Source: Muricea muricata (taxonomy: Eukaryota; Cnidaria; Anthozoa; Malacalcyonacea; Plexauridae). From it: a DNA stretch of 64,000 nt. Both the position numbers and the translations under genes were made by a program. The notes beneath the pieces are model-generated. The model was not told where the DNA came from. It made no database searches and saw only the letters and a list, made by a program, of their open reading frames with translations. Positions 53,634-64,000 of the stretch are shown here, one piece after another (position 1 is the first letter of the stretch; every line of letters begins with the position of its first letter). Location: positions 28,663,746 through 28,727,745 of the forward strand of contig OY979717.1 in assembly GCA_963855995.1 (NCBI GenBank), read 5' to 3'.

Positions 53634-55633
53634 ATAAAAAGCCAACCTCGTACCCAGACTCTTTACCTACGTCCGGCGCTGCGGAAAAGACTCTGGTTGG
53701 AGCTGGTCACGTGAACCCCCAGATTTTAGGAATAAATCGAATTAGCGCCTTTTTGCTACTAAGGGAGGAGTGGTAGAGGAGCGTACGCGTTTCTCGTGTT
53801 TAAGAATCACAACATTTGTTAAATAAAAACAATTTTCAGCAAGAAATTGGGGAGAACGTTAATCAAAAATTGTATTTTTGCTGTTGTGATTTCTTTCTGT
53901 GCATGAAACGCGTATTGGGTTACACTTAGAGCACAAATGTGGATCAGAATTCAACTTGTCATGCATCGCAGCAATTATGTCGAGGAGAAAAATACTTCTA
54001 TAATCTTTGGATCCGTGTTGACGGCGTTTGCAGTTTGTTTCTTAAACTATATACGATAAGAGATACTAAAGGACGCCGATCCGGGATTGTTAGTGCGAAA
54101 TACAGAGAAACAAGTACCGCGCAAAACGACGGCAAAATGAGTAAACAATGTTCCGAGTTCACTGAACGTATCGCGATGAGGAAATACATCCACGTTATCA
54201 TGTTTGCTATAACGACGACAAGAATAATTCAAAGATAAGTCAAAGACTCGTCTATACGCGTATATTTAACAATACAATTCCTAAATTGATCCGATATGGT
54301 TGCTAGTATGCGCTGTAGGTGACACATGTAATACACATAAAACATTAGACAATACAAAGCATATAATATAATTATACTGATTTTGATAGATATCCTTTTA
54401 TATAGAGGATTACTGTTCTTGAACATTTTTAAAAAAAGGATATGTCTAGAAGTAATAATGATTTTTTAAACATGTTGCCAAAAATTAGTGTGTAACGTAT
54501 GTTTAATACATTGTAATTGTTTTTGTACTCATAATGTAAAATTTCTGTGCATTGTTAAGGCCCTGTTTAGGGTACAGTAGGTATGCAAGTCGCTCCTTTT
54601 GTTTCAAAGATACAGAATATGTTGTTTCTTACAAACAATGCTGTGTCCCTCTTTTGACATCTGATTATTATTTTTCCCTCATATGTATGAGCTGTCGCAA
54701 TTACGACAAAGTTTATGTCACCAATTCAAAATTTTCCCTAACAGGGCCTACAATTTCTTGCTTCATACGTATGCAACTATGCATTGCTGTTATTATAATA
54801 CAAATATTGCATATAGTGTGAAAATATGTGCAAATTTCTGTTGCAAAAGGAGATATTTCACTGCATGAGGCTTATGTTAGACATTCACCTTTTTGTATTA
54901 AATTAAATTTTGTAAAAATTCTTCTGTATCTCTCCCTTTTACATCCCAGTATTCAAGTTGGGATGTGAACATTGAAGATAAGTAACCCAGTAGTTATTGC
55001 AAAACAGTTTTTACATGGTTTTTGCGTGATTAAGAGTTTCATAAAGTCAAAATGTTTGTAAATTCGCTTATCTATTGTGCCCTGAGCAACACTGACCTTT
55101 TGAAGTTCGCAGATGCTTTGCGTTACTGGTACACTTCATTATACTTGCATCGGTGCAAACGTTAACATTCTAATGGAGTGTTCAGAGGTTATGTAATATT
55201 TTAGGCATAAATTGTATGTATCAGCGAATAAAGCAATTATGAGAGCCCATTTTAATGCCTTTTAAAATAAACACGACAACGAACACCTATAAACTTAGGA
55301 TCGCTTGACAGTTGCCAACGCCCGACATAGTTTACTTATCGACACTCGTGCTTTCGGAATTCAAACGCTAACAATAATAAATGAAATGAAACACCCAAAA
55401 TAGACAAAATCGATAATTTCCGATCAAAAAGTTTATATTGTCGTTCATAGCAATTAAATCTCACTCCTTGCATTTGAAATGTATCACTTGTATGTGGAAG
55501 CATGTAATTTGATTCTTTCCCCACCCTATAAAGTAACGGATTTTTTAAAGAGTCACGTGACCAGCTCCAACCAGGGTCTTTTCCGCAGCGCCGGGCGTAG
55601 GTAAAGAGCCTGGGTACGAGGTTGATAAAAAGC
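53634..55633. mobile_element. 2-kb TIR element with 9-bp target duplication, Mutator-like
   Basis: Element 53643-55624 begins CAACCTCGTACCCAG and ends CTGGGTACGAGGTTG. The 72-bp arms match closely (ACGTCCGGCGCTGCGGAAAA mirrored at 55571-55590) through GGAGCTGGTCACGTGA. Flanks are an exact 9-bp duplication ATAAAAAGC (53634-53642 and 55625-55633). Nine bases with long TIRs is the Mutator (MULE) signature. No transposase frame was recognised inside, so it is non-autonomous. A nested inverted pair AAGGCCCTGTTTAGGG / CCCTAACAGGGCCT spans about 54558-54751. Confidence 0.8.
54556..54752. mobile_element. Small inverted-repeat element nested in the Mutator-like element
   Basis: AAGGCCCTGTTTAGGG at 54558 is mirrored by CCCTAACAGGGCCT at 54737, about 195 bp apart. 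The arms are short and no target duplication is evident, so this is a weaker call than its host. Confidence 0.4.
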
Positions 55634-56599
55634 ATGCGCATTGGCGATTACTGAGCTGTCAGCTGTGAAGAAATGCTCATTCATGCACGAAATTTTCAAC
55701 ATGTTGAATATCCGACGCCGCAGGCAAGCGTGGTGAAAATCACAGAAGATGAACACCGTACATTTGAGGAAACAGCTTACGCCAACAGTCACAAAATTAA
55801 GGAGTATAAAGATGGCTCACTAGCGGAATTTCCTGTTCCTCGTGTACTTGCGTGCGATTTCCCCATACTGCGCATGCGCCGACCTCCGGTGACTGCACGT
55901 TGAAATTTTTATATTGAACAAAATAGGAAAACACAAAAATTGCGTAGAAAAACGGTGATTTTAAAGAATATACGAGATCGATTTGTTTGTTGCGCTCATT
56001 TTTTTGAAAACGTACAGAACTCAATATTTTAAACAACTAATGGCTTTAAAAATATCAATTGGACTGCCACAAAACCGGAAAAAAGGTGCAAAATTTTTGT
56101 AACTGTAAAAAGAATGCTTCGAATAGACTAACTTACAAAACACTAAAAACAACAGAATCTGCTTGAAATTAATGTTGTGTTTGTGCAATACCGTATATTC
56201 TCAAAACTAAAAAGGTGAATAGCTGTCGTTCAAGCATTTCAGTGTGAGAGCGAAACAGACAAGACTCAATTATATAATTCCATATTCGCCTTTAAAAGCC
56301 AATGTACGGATTTTAATTCTAGGTTTACGGTACAAGAGACCACTTAAAATTAGCACTAAAACAATTTTATTGTGCTGTTTTTCGTTTTTGCCACTGTCCT
56401 GACTGGTGACGTGGTTGTTACCAACTCTCACCCACTTGTTTCACCAATATTTCCTGTCAATACTACCAATTTTTGAAACTTCAAATGAGAACAAAGTGTT
56501 TCATATCAGAAAACAAAGGTATAAGCCATTCCAATAAGTTTGTGTAGATAGTAGTTCAGCAAAATGTCATACAGAAAGCTTTTATCAGTCTTATGCTAT
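55634..56599. other. No gene seen
   Basis: Just right of the Mutator-like element an open frame (55673-55903) has no recognisable domain and is opposed by others. No repeats were identified. Confidence 0.35.
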
Positions 56600-56735
56600 T
56601 ATGCTTGGTTTTTTGACATCCTTCCCATGCTTTCCATGACATCCTTTTTATGCTTGAATTTTATGCTTAAAGGAATGGCATCCTTTCCATGACATCCTTT
56701 TATGCTTGAATTTTTGACATCCTTCCCATGCATTT
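56600..56735 (+). repeat. Local shuffled repeats of TGACATCCTTCCCATGC
   Basis: TTTGACATCCTTCCCATGC occurs twice, CATGACATCCTTTTTATGC / CATGACATCCTTTTATGC twice, and TATGCTTGAATTTT twice, in a mixed direct order over about 135 bases. This looks like replication slippage of a 40-60-base unit. Confidence 0.7.
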
Positions 56736-57061
56736 GTTGCATGGTCATCATTGAATGATGTGTTAGGTGTGTAAATCTTATTCTGTAACATATGTATACC
56801 TTGTTTGAAATATCTATTTTCTCTCAGAATCTAGAATGTAGACTTGTCTCAGAATATAGCCTGCGGAATTTAGCTTGTGGACAGTCTAAAATGGCATTTA
56901 TGAATACCTGCATGCAGATGAACAACATTCAAAAGCAATTCATCTATACGGCAGCTGCAGAAATTACAAGAATACTGACCCAAAAAGGTCTTGCTTCTGC
57001 TCTCAGCATTGAAAAAATTGAAAGAACAAACTTTGCATTATTATTTACATCAAAGTGTATA
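56736..57061 (+). other. Open frame of unknown nature
   Basis: A frame from 56792 reads through QNLECRLVSEYSLRNLACG and EKIERTNFALLFTSK before entering the MITE at 57070. Composition is more protein-like than its surroundings, and the MITE interrupts it. It may be an exon fragment or transposon relic; I do not recognise it. Confidence 0.2.
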
Positions 57062-57283
57062 GCTGTATGCAGTGGCGGATCTAGCGTAAGTCAAAATAAA
57101 TTACCACAGCTCATTCTAGGATATATTTACATTTTAAAACACCTTCAAAGCAACTTCATTGGTTAGATTTTATTCTTTTCAAATTCATAATTACCTATGA
57201 CATTGTTATAAAGTTATTTTAAATTTAAAATTGAGCTGCCATAATTTATTTTGACTTACCCTGGATCCGCCACTGGCTGTATG
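57062..57283. mobile_element. hAT-type MITE, family A copy 3
   Basis: Element 57070-57275, CAGTGGCGGATC...GATCCGCCACTG, with a perfect 8-bp duplication GCTGTATG (57062-57069 and 57276-57283). It is nearly identical to the copies at 4890 and 30248. Confidence 0.88.
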
Positions 57284-57291
57284 ACATATCC

Positions 57292-57478
57292 TTAAGGCGG
57301 ATTTCCATTCAGTGCAAAATGTCGCGCGGTCGACTTTTAGCGAGCGCTTTCTTTTAAATTACAAACAGTCAAGCGGAACAAATGTCATTAGCTGTGGTTG
57401 ACTTCCCACATTTCAAAAGAAAGCGCTCGCTAAAAATCGATCGCGCGACATTTTGCGCTGAATGGAAATCCGCCTTTA
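57292..57478. mobile_element. Harbinger-like MITE with TTA target duplication
   Basis: Element 57295-57475 starts AGGCGGATTTCCATTCAG and ends CTGAATGGAAATCCGCCT, with about 60-bp arms (through GTCGCGCG and AGCGAGCGCTTTCTTTT). The flanks are TTA on both sides, the 3-bp TWA target of PIF/Harbinger. It is non-coding. It starts 11 bases beyond the hAT MITE's right duplication. Confidence 0.78.
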
Positions 57479-58489
57479 GTGAACATCTCTAGTTCAGTAC
57501 ACAAATTTCTAAGATCAAGGACAATATCATCAAGCCATGCAGGTTTTCCAGTTCTGTAACATCTTGTTGCATATGCATTATACCCAGCTGCAACAATGCA
57601 ACAAATTGTGATGCAACTAAACAAACTGCAAGCTGGGCTGTTTGTAGATTATTTTACTATATTCTAGTAAACCACTGATTTATAATTATGTGTATGTATC
57701 TATCTTACAGGTAAATTAATGGAAATTTGAAAATTACTGATTTGACTATTGGTTGTGAAAAATACAACTGATCACATAATTTAAGGCCTAACCTTCAAAC
57801 AATTATTTTCATCGTTTACTTGAGTAATACAATTATAACTTAAAAGTACCAGAAGTGTAGCTGTATATAGCATTTCTCTTATATCTGATTATGTATATTT
57901 ACATAAATACAGTGGTACAATAATATTAAACATAACTAGAGTCTATTTCCGCCAAAAATTGATATATATTTACGGGAATAAAGTATTTTGCACGTTTCTT
58001 CCAAATTTTACACTGAAAATAAATACGACTGCTATTCTGTGGTACCGAGGTATTTTGTGGTACATATACCTGTAGTGCAGTACTCCTTCAAAGAATGAAA
58101 GTGCATTAAATCTTACCACGGCAACAAAAAATCTCGAAGACGCAAACGCGTATACTATCTGTTATAACATGGTAAAGCAAAAAGCAAGTCATCATGGAAA
58201 AAACCAATGCCATGAATCCACGTGAAGGGATTTACAAACCGTTCACGATTGTCTCAGAGACATTCCAGGCTGTTTGGATTTAGGTGAACTACCGAGAAAT
58301 AGACAACAGGTAAATGATGGTCGCTATTTCAAAAGGTGATTGCCATTATTATCGACGTAATTCCGTCTAATCATTTTTACTCTTTCCCAAGTTCTGAGGT
58401 CTATCCAGGCAGGTACATCTTTTTGCGTGAACACGGTGCGTTGGCTAATTAATTAGTCGTATTTTTTACAGGTCAATGATCTGTCAAGA
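57479..58489. other. No gene seen
   Basis: AT-rich sequence without a recognised exon or repeat copy. It may include the 5' part of the decayed transposase that follows. Confidence 0.35.
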
Positions 58490-59560
58490 TATGACTAAGA
58501 AGTCAAGAAACGGTGGAGGAAGACCCTCTCAGAGAACACGAACGATGACGACCCTTGGTGCCGTATGCTAGAGGAGAGCAAAAAGCAGGCCGGAAATATG
58601 GGTACAGCGTTTACTCGCGATGTCCGAATTGCTCTCTGTGTTTTGACCTCGGGTAGACAAATAAGTGATCTGAAAAAAATTTGCGGCAACCCAGTACAGT
58701 ATTGTCCGTTCACCTTTGATCCAACATTTCATATTGGGCAATCTAATGTGACACCAATCACGTGTCAGCATCTTGCTCTCAAAAACAAGTGTGACGGAAA
58801 ACACCCTTCTCTAATTGGCCCAGTTTTTACTCATGAATAGAAAACCAATGAAACTTATTCAACCTTCAGCGCTACGTTGAAAATTCTTGAACTGGGTTTA
58901 TGAGAATTATTGGCATTTGGAAAAGATGATGAACAGTCTCTCATCTCAGGATTTCGAAATGGCTTCGAAAGATCGATAAACCTGCCGTGTGAGCTTTTGA
59001 AAATAATATAGAAAAGAAGCTACATGACATATAATTTTCAAAAGATATTGAAAACGAAATAGTCGCCGGCATTTTTGGAAAGAGGCGTGGAGACGTCTGT
59101 GAATGTGGCTTAGTGTGAAGAAGGTTTCGATGCAATATTAAACAGCCTTGAGCCACGATGGTCATCAATACACGTCAATTAACAGTCAGTCATCAGTCCG
59201 GTTCGCCAAAGAATAAAAATCGCTCAATTCAGGAATTTATTAAATCTGAATGTAAGAGAAAAAAGAAAATTGATGAGTTAACATTTTGTGTAGCACTATT
59301 TAAGGCTGGTTAATCAACAGAAGCAAGCTGTTGAAATGGCTATTCTCGGCCTTCGTGACTATAAACTCAAAGATGAATTCAAGCATCTTGAATCAAGATT
59401 AGAATGGGGGGCAAGACAAGCAGAGGAAAAAGGTGTTGGAGCGGTTACAGAAAGTTACAATGTACGAAGCGTCGTCTAGCACAACTAATGTATCGAAAGT
59501 CGTGCGCGAGCGGAGCGCAAGACTGAATAATTTTTTCAAAGCCGGCGTTTCCAAGTCATT
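58490..59560 (+). pseudogene. MULE-like transposase relic
   Basis: The best-kept block, 58565-58840, includes GRQISDLKKICGNPVQYCPF, TFDPTFHIGQSNVTPITCQH and HPSLIGPVFTHE, the catalytic start of a MULE-type DDE transposase (DPTF carries the first Asp). Past a stop at 58839 the match continues through ETYSTFSATLKI, AFGKDDEQSLISGF and FERSINLPCEL, then FDAILNSLEPRWSSIH near 59125-59165 and the C-terminal VEMAILGLRDYKLKDEF and RSARLNNFFKAGVSK. At least six in-frame stops make it a pseudogene. It is a candidate relative of the source that mobilised the 9-bp-duplication element at 53643, but no shared ends were found. Confidence 0.6.
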
Positions 59561-60621
59561 TCTAGCCCCCTTAGGAGTTCGGCCACAATACCCACAACCG
59601 CACTATCAGCCAGTCAGTTGCGCCGTATTACCTTCAACAAGTATCACAAAACCTCTGGTTGTTTCTTTGTGTTGCCATGACAAAACAGGGGAACAACGCC
59701 CATTCACCTCAGCGTTAGCATTGTCGTTTGAGAGAGTAAATATTCCATGACTGTCACACACTCCGGCCAAGCTTCCCATCGCCAAGCCAAAATTAGTTTA
59801 TAATATACCTCCTTCAGTTTTGCTCGGCACAAATCTCTACGTGTTTTTGGATGTGAGAATCCAGTGAAACAAGGAGGTGCTATCACGGAAACCCCGCTTG
59901 ATTCTGTTGTTGTTTCCGAAACGCACAGAGAGTGGATAAACCAAGGGGAATATTCTTCAAAACATTCAACGTGTTTCTTATAGCTTATCAGATTGAACCT
60001 TACATCTTAACACTCCACCGACACTATATTCGATTAAACTTAGGTCTCTGTTGACAATAATTATCACATGCATGAAGGAGAAAGGAGAATTAATATGCAA
60101 AGGACATTTTGAATATTATAAGTATATTATAAGTATATTGACTAACGAAACACCGCTGGTTTGCCGTAGAATATAACTCTATTTTAAGCATTCAGGTGAT
60201 GTATTCCAGCTATTAGAGCAGCATCCAACTTGCCAAAATATGAGGGACATCAACTTACTATTCTTAGCTTTGCGATCTTTTGAATGTTTTCATGTTAATT
60301 TTACTGAATAGTTTTGTTAATGTTTAAACATGACCCAATCAATGGACAATTATCACAATAGACTAACCTTCGATCTAGACAAAAAGAGCGAAATGTTTTA
60401 CTATAGATGACCCTAAGATTAGTAGGATTGCAAAGTTGAGTGGCAAAATGCCGTTCATGTATCAAAGCTTTTGTTTTGACCGCTACGACAACAAAACAGA
60501 CAAACAAGAAATTTTGTGGGAGAGATGGGTCGTTGAGACGTGAAGTACTCCGGTAGTAAAAAATTAATTACATAACATTGCTAGTGTTATCATAGACACA
60601 TAAATATGCAAGCTAGTATAA
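59561..60621. other. No gene seen
   Basis: After the transposase tail no exon is recognised. A pair of short direct repeats (AAGTATATT near 60120) is the only structure noted. Confidence 0.35.
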
Positions 60622-60753
60622 CCTAGCGGGGTGTACATATGCCCACTAGGCGACTGGATGCCTTGGGGTTACAATTCCCATCAGGCAATGTTAGAGGGGT
60701 TACAATCCCCCGTAACATTAACCTGTCCAAGGGGTTACAATCCCCTTGGACAG
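60622..60753 (+). repeat. Hairpin array, copy 1 (four hairpins)
   Basis: Four consecutive hairpins in 132 bases: H1 60622-60650 (CCTAG...CTAGG), H2 60659-60687 (TGCCT...AGGCA), H3 60688-60718 (ATGTTA...TAACAT) and H4 60723-60753 (CTGTCCAAGGGG / CCCCTTGGACAG, 12 perfect pairs). H2 to H4 share the core GGGGTTACAATYCCC with the 7-base loop TTACAAT, while their outer stems are unrelated to one another yet self-complementary. H1 has a different loop. It is GC-rich in AT-rich DNA and has no coding interpretation. Confidence 0.85.
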
Positions 60754-60998
60754 TTCCTAGAACTTGCATGAAATATATTTACAAGAAATAATGTGAGTCT
60801 ATCGCCAGAAAGTGATCATTAGGAGCACTTCAACCTCAAGACCAAAATTTTATTCATATTGAAGTAAAACCAAATCCAAATAACAATTCTCTCATAATTT
60901 CAGATAGACAACTATATTATATTACATTGTCTGTGTGCATCTTTCAATGTCCATTTCCGATTGTTCCTCTCCCTTGTTAACTCCGATGAGATGGATAA
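60754..60998 (+). repeat. Spacer of the duplicated hairpin unit
   Basis: Non-coding spacer that is itself partly repeated after copy 2: TTGCATGNANTATATTTACA, then TGTCTGTGTGCAT, CAATGTC and GATTGTTCC blocks recur at about 377-base offset. Copy 2's version (61131-61240) is shorter by internal deletion. Confidence 0.65.
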
Positions 60999-61130
60999 CC
61001 TAGTGGGGTGTATATATGCCCGCTAGGTGACTGGAGCCCTTGGGGTTACAATCCCCGTCAGGCAATGTTAGAGGGGTTACAATCCCCCATAACATTAACC
61101 TGTCCAAGGGGTTACAATTCCCCTGGACAG
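60999..61130 (+). repeat. Hairpin array, copy 2
   Basis: Same four hairpins in the same 132-base length: H1 60999-61027, H2 61035-61064, H3 61065-61095, H4 61100-61130. In H1 the C-A mismatch of copy 1 is a T-G wobble here. In H3 the inner position differs (CGTAACA versus CATAACA) without affecting the stem. H2 and H4 have single changes that weaken pairing slightly. The unit period is 377 bases. Confidence 0.85.
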
Positions 61131-61796
61131 TTCTTAGGGCTTGCATGGATTATATTTACAATAAATAATGCGATGTCTGTGTGCATATTCCAATGTCTAT
61201 TTTCAGATTGTTCCTGTTCGTTGTTAGCGCAGATGAGGTGGGTGGGTGGGGAAACAATTTCGTGCTCCCTAACGTATCTCTCTCAAGTTTAGAACTAATT
61301 GATACCTAATAAATGCGCCTCATCCGTTTATATCCTGCGGAAACTATTTCTATTGGTTGATCAATGTCAACAAAGACGATATTGCCTGTCTATTAGTTGT
61401 TGGATTACATTTGACATGATGCGCACATGTTTGCATCGTGCACAGCGCGTGATCGCTGATGCATTAGGTTAATGACTGACAATTGCGCAGACGTGAAATT
61501 TCGCGCACTTGGACAATCTCCCACAAATGTAAGAACTTTGAACAATCTTAACGGCATTTCTCCATCAACTTTAATTTATAATCCGGAAAATGTAAATTGG
61601 CTTAAGTTTGCAAGTTTTGCATACATTAGCATTACGCGAAGAAAAAGCCACCTTTTCGGGGCACATTAAGCACAAAAATAATAACTGCCTTCTATGGAAA
61701 TTGCCAATTACAATATGTATATTAGAATATGTCTGTGATATGATATTTAATTGTTATTAAACAGTAATATGTACATAAAATAAACATGGGTAAATC
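61131..61796. other. No gene seen
   Basis: The first 110 bases repeat the hairpin-unit spacer; the rest holds no recognisable exon or element. Confidence 0.35.
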
Positions 61797-62185
61797 ATTT
61801 ACAATCACGTCTATCAATGTTTGAACTGTGAAAGGAGCGAATTTCCATTTGTTGATATGCTACCGTGTTAAAAAAACGTTAAATAAAAAGATAAATAAAC
61901 TATTCGGTTACTTTTGTTAAGAAGCGATTGCTGTGATTTTGTGGCTATTTTAGAACGAGATTTCGTCTTTTTTATTTTATGCCACATAAAGTGGAAAAGA
62001 GGGAGCCTGATGATAAACGTACGCAAATCGTTTACAATCAAGTTTATCAATGTCTGAACTGAGAAAGGAGCGAATTTCCATTCGGTTACTTTCGTTAAGA
62101 AGCGATTGCTATTTTAAAACCAAACTCTGTCTTTTCCACTTTACACTGTATGCTCCATAAAATGGAAAAGACGGAGTCAGGTAAA
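61797..62185 (+). repeat. Tandem duplication of a roughly 230-base unit
   Basis: TTTACAATCACGTCTATCAA through GGAGCGAATTTCC and GGTTACTTTTGTTAAGAAGC at 61797-61930 recur, diverged, at 62031-62110. Both copies end with a stem (TCTTTTCCACTTTA / TAAAATGGAAAAGA in the second). The second copy is shortened by deletion. Confidence 0.7.
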
Positions 62186-64000
62186 ATATCGCTTTAAAAA
62201 CATTGACTTTATTCACTTATTAAAAACGGAGCTATTTCACGAGAATTATATACAATATTATTTAACTAATAATGAAAAAAAGGATTTTCTAAAAGGCCGT
62301 GTGCATGCAATACAATATGATAATATACCCCATAGTAACTAATTTGTAAAATTACATGGATCAGTACAGTTCCTTCATTTTGATTTTAAAGTTAGAGATA
62401 CTTGTACTTTATTTCATAGTGGTACTAAGGTTATTCCAGGACTCTGCTCCTTTATGGGCAAAACTCTATAAACATGACTCCGTATTCCGACTCCGTATTC
62501 CGACTCCGTACTCCAACTCCGCACTCCATCCTTTTCCACCATGCCCAGAAATGACTGAAAATACCAGGCTGAGGCATTTGGAGAATTGTGTTATATTTAA
62601 CAATGATGACGTCTCTTGGTATACAAAGTGTCCGCATAGTTCAAAGATTTCACGTAAAGATAAACTTTGTCCAGCAAAGAAAGCCTTATTTATAGCTGTT
62701 TTCAGAATTTTTGTTGATATTCGGAGCATTAGCTTATCCAAGGAATACACGAGTTCCTAGAGAAATGGTGAGGATATTTAAATTAAAAATTTCCTATTTA
62801 TGAATTTCCACATTAGATACATCATACCAAGTGTTCCAAAAAACCGTTCTCCGGCTTGATTCATAATAACTTCTAAAAAAGTGGCGCTATTTAACTGTAA
62901 TAACTTGTACTGGATAGTAGGATGACTAACTAAGATTTTGATATATTACAGTAGTATTCTACTTGAAAATTCATGAAGATATTAATATTCAAAATCAGCA
63001 GTAGATTTGCGGACGTGTCTAGAACGTGTAAAAAACACCGTATGAAATATTAAAGCAACTTTACTCCACTAAAAGATCATGCATTCATAGCAATAAATGA
63101 GTAAACTTAACAAACTGTTTATTATGAACCAAGATATTATTAGTGAATTATTCGTTCGGAATAGCGTCTCGTTTAACAAGAATGCATGCCTAGCCATTGA
63201 AACCATTATGGCATTGCGTCAAGCAGTCACGGATTTCGTTCTAGATTACGGATACTGTCACAACTGAGTTGCGAATCTCGCTTCTAAAATATGCGTTTTA
63301 TATATATATGCGCACTAAAAGTAAATACAATCAATGACCACCCTGTATAATATGGTGACGAGTAATACGTGTACATAAAAATTGATGGAGCTCTCGTGAG
63401 AACAGCTCATGCAAGTCTCGTGAAGACCTCCAATATTTTTGGAACAAAACATAACAAAATAATAATTAACGCTGATCAATACAGTCATGTGTCGTCGCAA
63501 AAAGGCAGCATTGTTTGCTACATTAAAGAGCGATGTTCATCGTGCTTTAACCTGGAAATGATCGGCCAAAATATAGATGGCACAAAAAATATATAAGTGA
63601 CACAAGAAAAATTTTTTACCCCTTCCGGCCTTCATTTAATTGCTCTAAATCTTGTAATGATCAATCGAACACTTACATAATTCCGAACGTATGTATTCCT
63701 GGTAACACGATTGTAACCTGAATAGATAGATATCTAAATTTACATTTACAAACTTTTGTCCCTTAGAAACCTTTTGCATGAATTTATTGGAATATAAGTT
63801 ATAGTGTGAAATGCCTTTAGCTGAGGAAACCACGATTAACAATTGACAAGCCGATTTCTGCCAAATTTAGACACATTCAAAAATATGTCGCTGATTTTGA
63901 ACATTAATATCTCGGCCAATTTTTAGGTACAATACAACTGTACCTATCAAAATCGAAGTTATACTTTCCTCTATATACTATTACTATTGGAAGTCATTAC
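62186..64000. other. No certain gene; short repeats and weak inverted pairs
   Basis: Includes a 13-base tandem (CCGTATTCCGACT and variants, 62477-62528), a mariner-like string GTGTTCCAAAAAACCG at 62831, a lone CACCCTGTA at 63339, and an inverted pair (GATATTAATATTCAAAATCAGC at 62980 versus GCTGATTTTGAACATTAATATC at 63871). The last may be two opposed copies of one repeat. No exon was recognised to the window end. Confidence 0.35.

Noticed and set aside
53643-55624. Transposase gene inside the Mutator-like element
   Set aside because: Open frames there (e.g. 53939-54238) lack any MULE motif and are opposed by equal frames on the other strand.
60622-61130. tRNA genes in the hairpin array
   Set aside because: The core resembles a T-arm, but the normally invariant C56 is missing, and no acceptor, D or anticodon arms can be assembled in order.
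62825-63350. A 520-bp mariner MITE between TACCAAGTGTTCC and CACCCTGTA
   Set aside because: The two ends are not complementary to each other beyond a few bases, so they are probably unrelated fragments.

Overview
The window looks like AT-rich nuclear DNA of an invertebrate animal, most likely a cnidarian. It has intron-bearing genes with ordinary GT-AG signals, long non-coding stretches, no operons, and many short inverted-repeat transposons. The repertoire (THAP/P-type transposase, Ty3/Gypsy elements with integrase ahead of reverse transcriptase, Tc1-like and LINE relics, a divergent single-exon tropomyosin-like gene, a receptor tail with paired YxxL motifs) fits Cnidaria. This is inference from content; no species marker was seen.

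Layout. 0-5 kb: the 3' end of a transmembrane receptor gene (membrane exon 1355-1536, tyrosine-rich tail exon 2984-3445), then repeats and a hAT-type MITE. 7-11.6 kb: a decayed THAP/P-element-type transposase on the minus strand, with an intron full of small elements. 13-20.3 kb: mostly MITEs. 21.1-21.9 kb: an intact tropomyosin-like coding region, minus strand. 22-30 kb: sparse, with scattered hairpins and MITEs. 30.6-36.1 kb: two large inverted-repeat elements (2.7 and 2.45 kb). 36.1-39.2 kb: inverted minisatellites flanking a pentanucleotide microsatellite, a LINE 3' end and a Tc1-like relic. 39.6-41.7 kb: a TIR element ending just upstream of an intact single-exon SAM-dependent methyltransferase gene. 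42.8-47.9 kb: a nearly complete but defective Ty3/Gypsy element in Gmr1-like domain order. 48-53.5 kb: LINE relics, one of them split by a TTAA-type foldback element that itself carries an LTR-gag-protease fragment. 53.6-55.6 kb: a 2-kb TIR element with a 9-bp target duplication. 57-59.6 kb: MITEs and a decayed MULE-like transposase. 60.6-61.1 kb: a duplicated array of hairpins sharing one core. 61.8-64 kb: a local duplication and unassigned sequence.

Only three host-type genes can be supported: the receptor fragment, the tropomyosin-like gene and the methyltransferase. They show no evident functional link. Everything else recognisable is mobile or repetitive DNA, often nested, so the order of insertion events can be read. 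No tRNA, rRNA or CRISPR array was recognised by eye. All alignments were by eye; repeat boundaries without a stated target duplication are good to about 5-10 bases.
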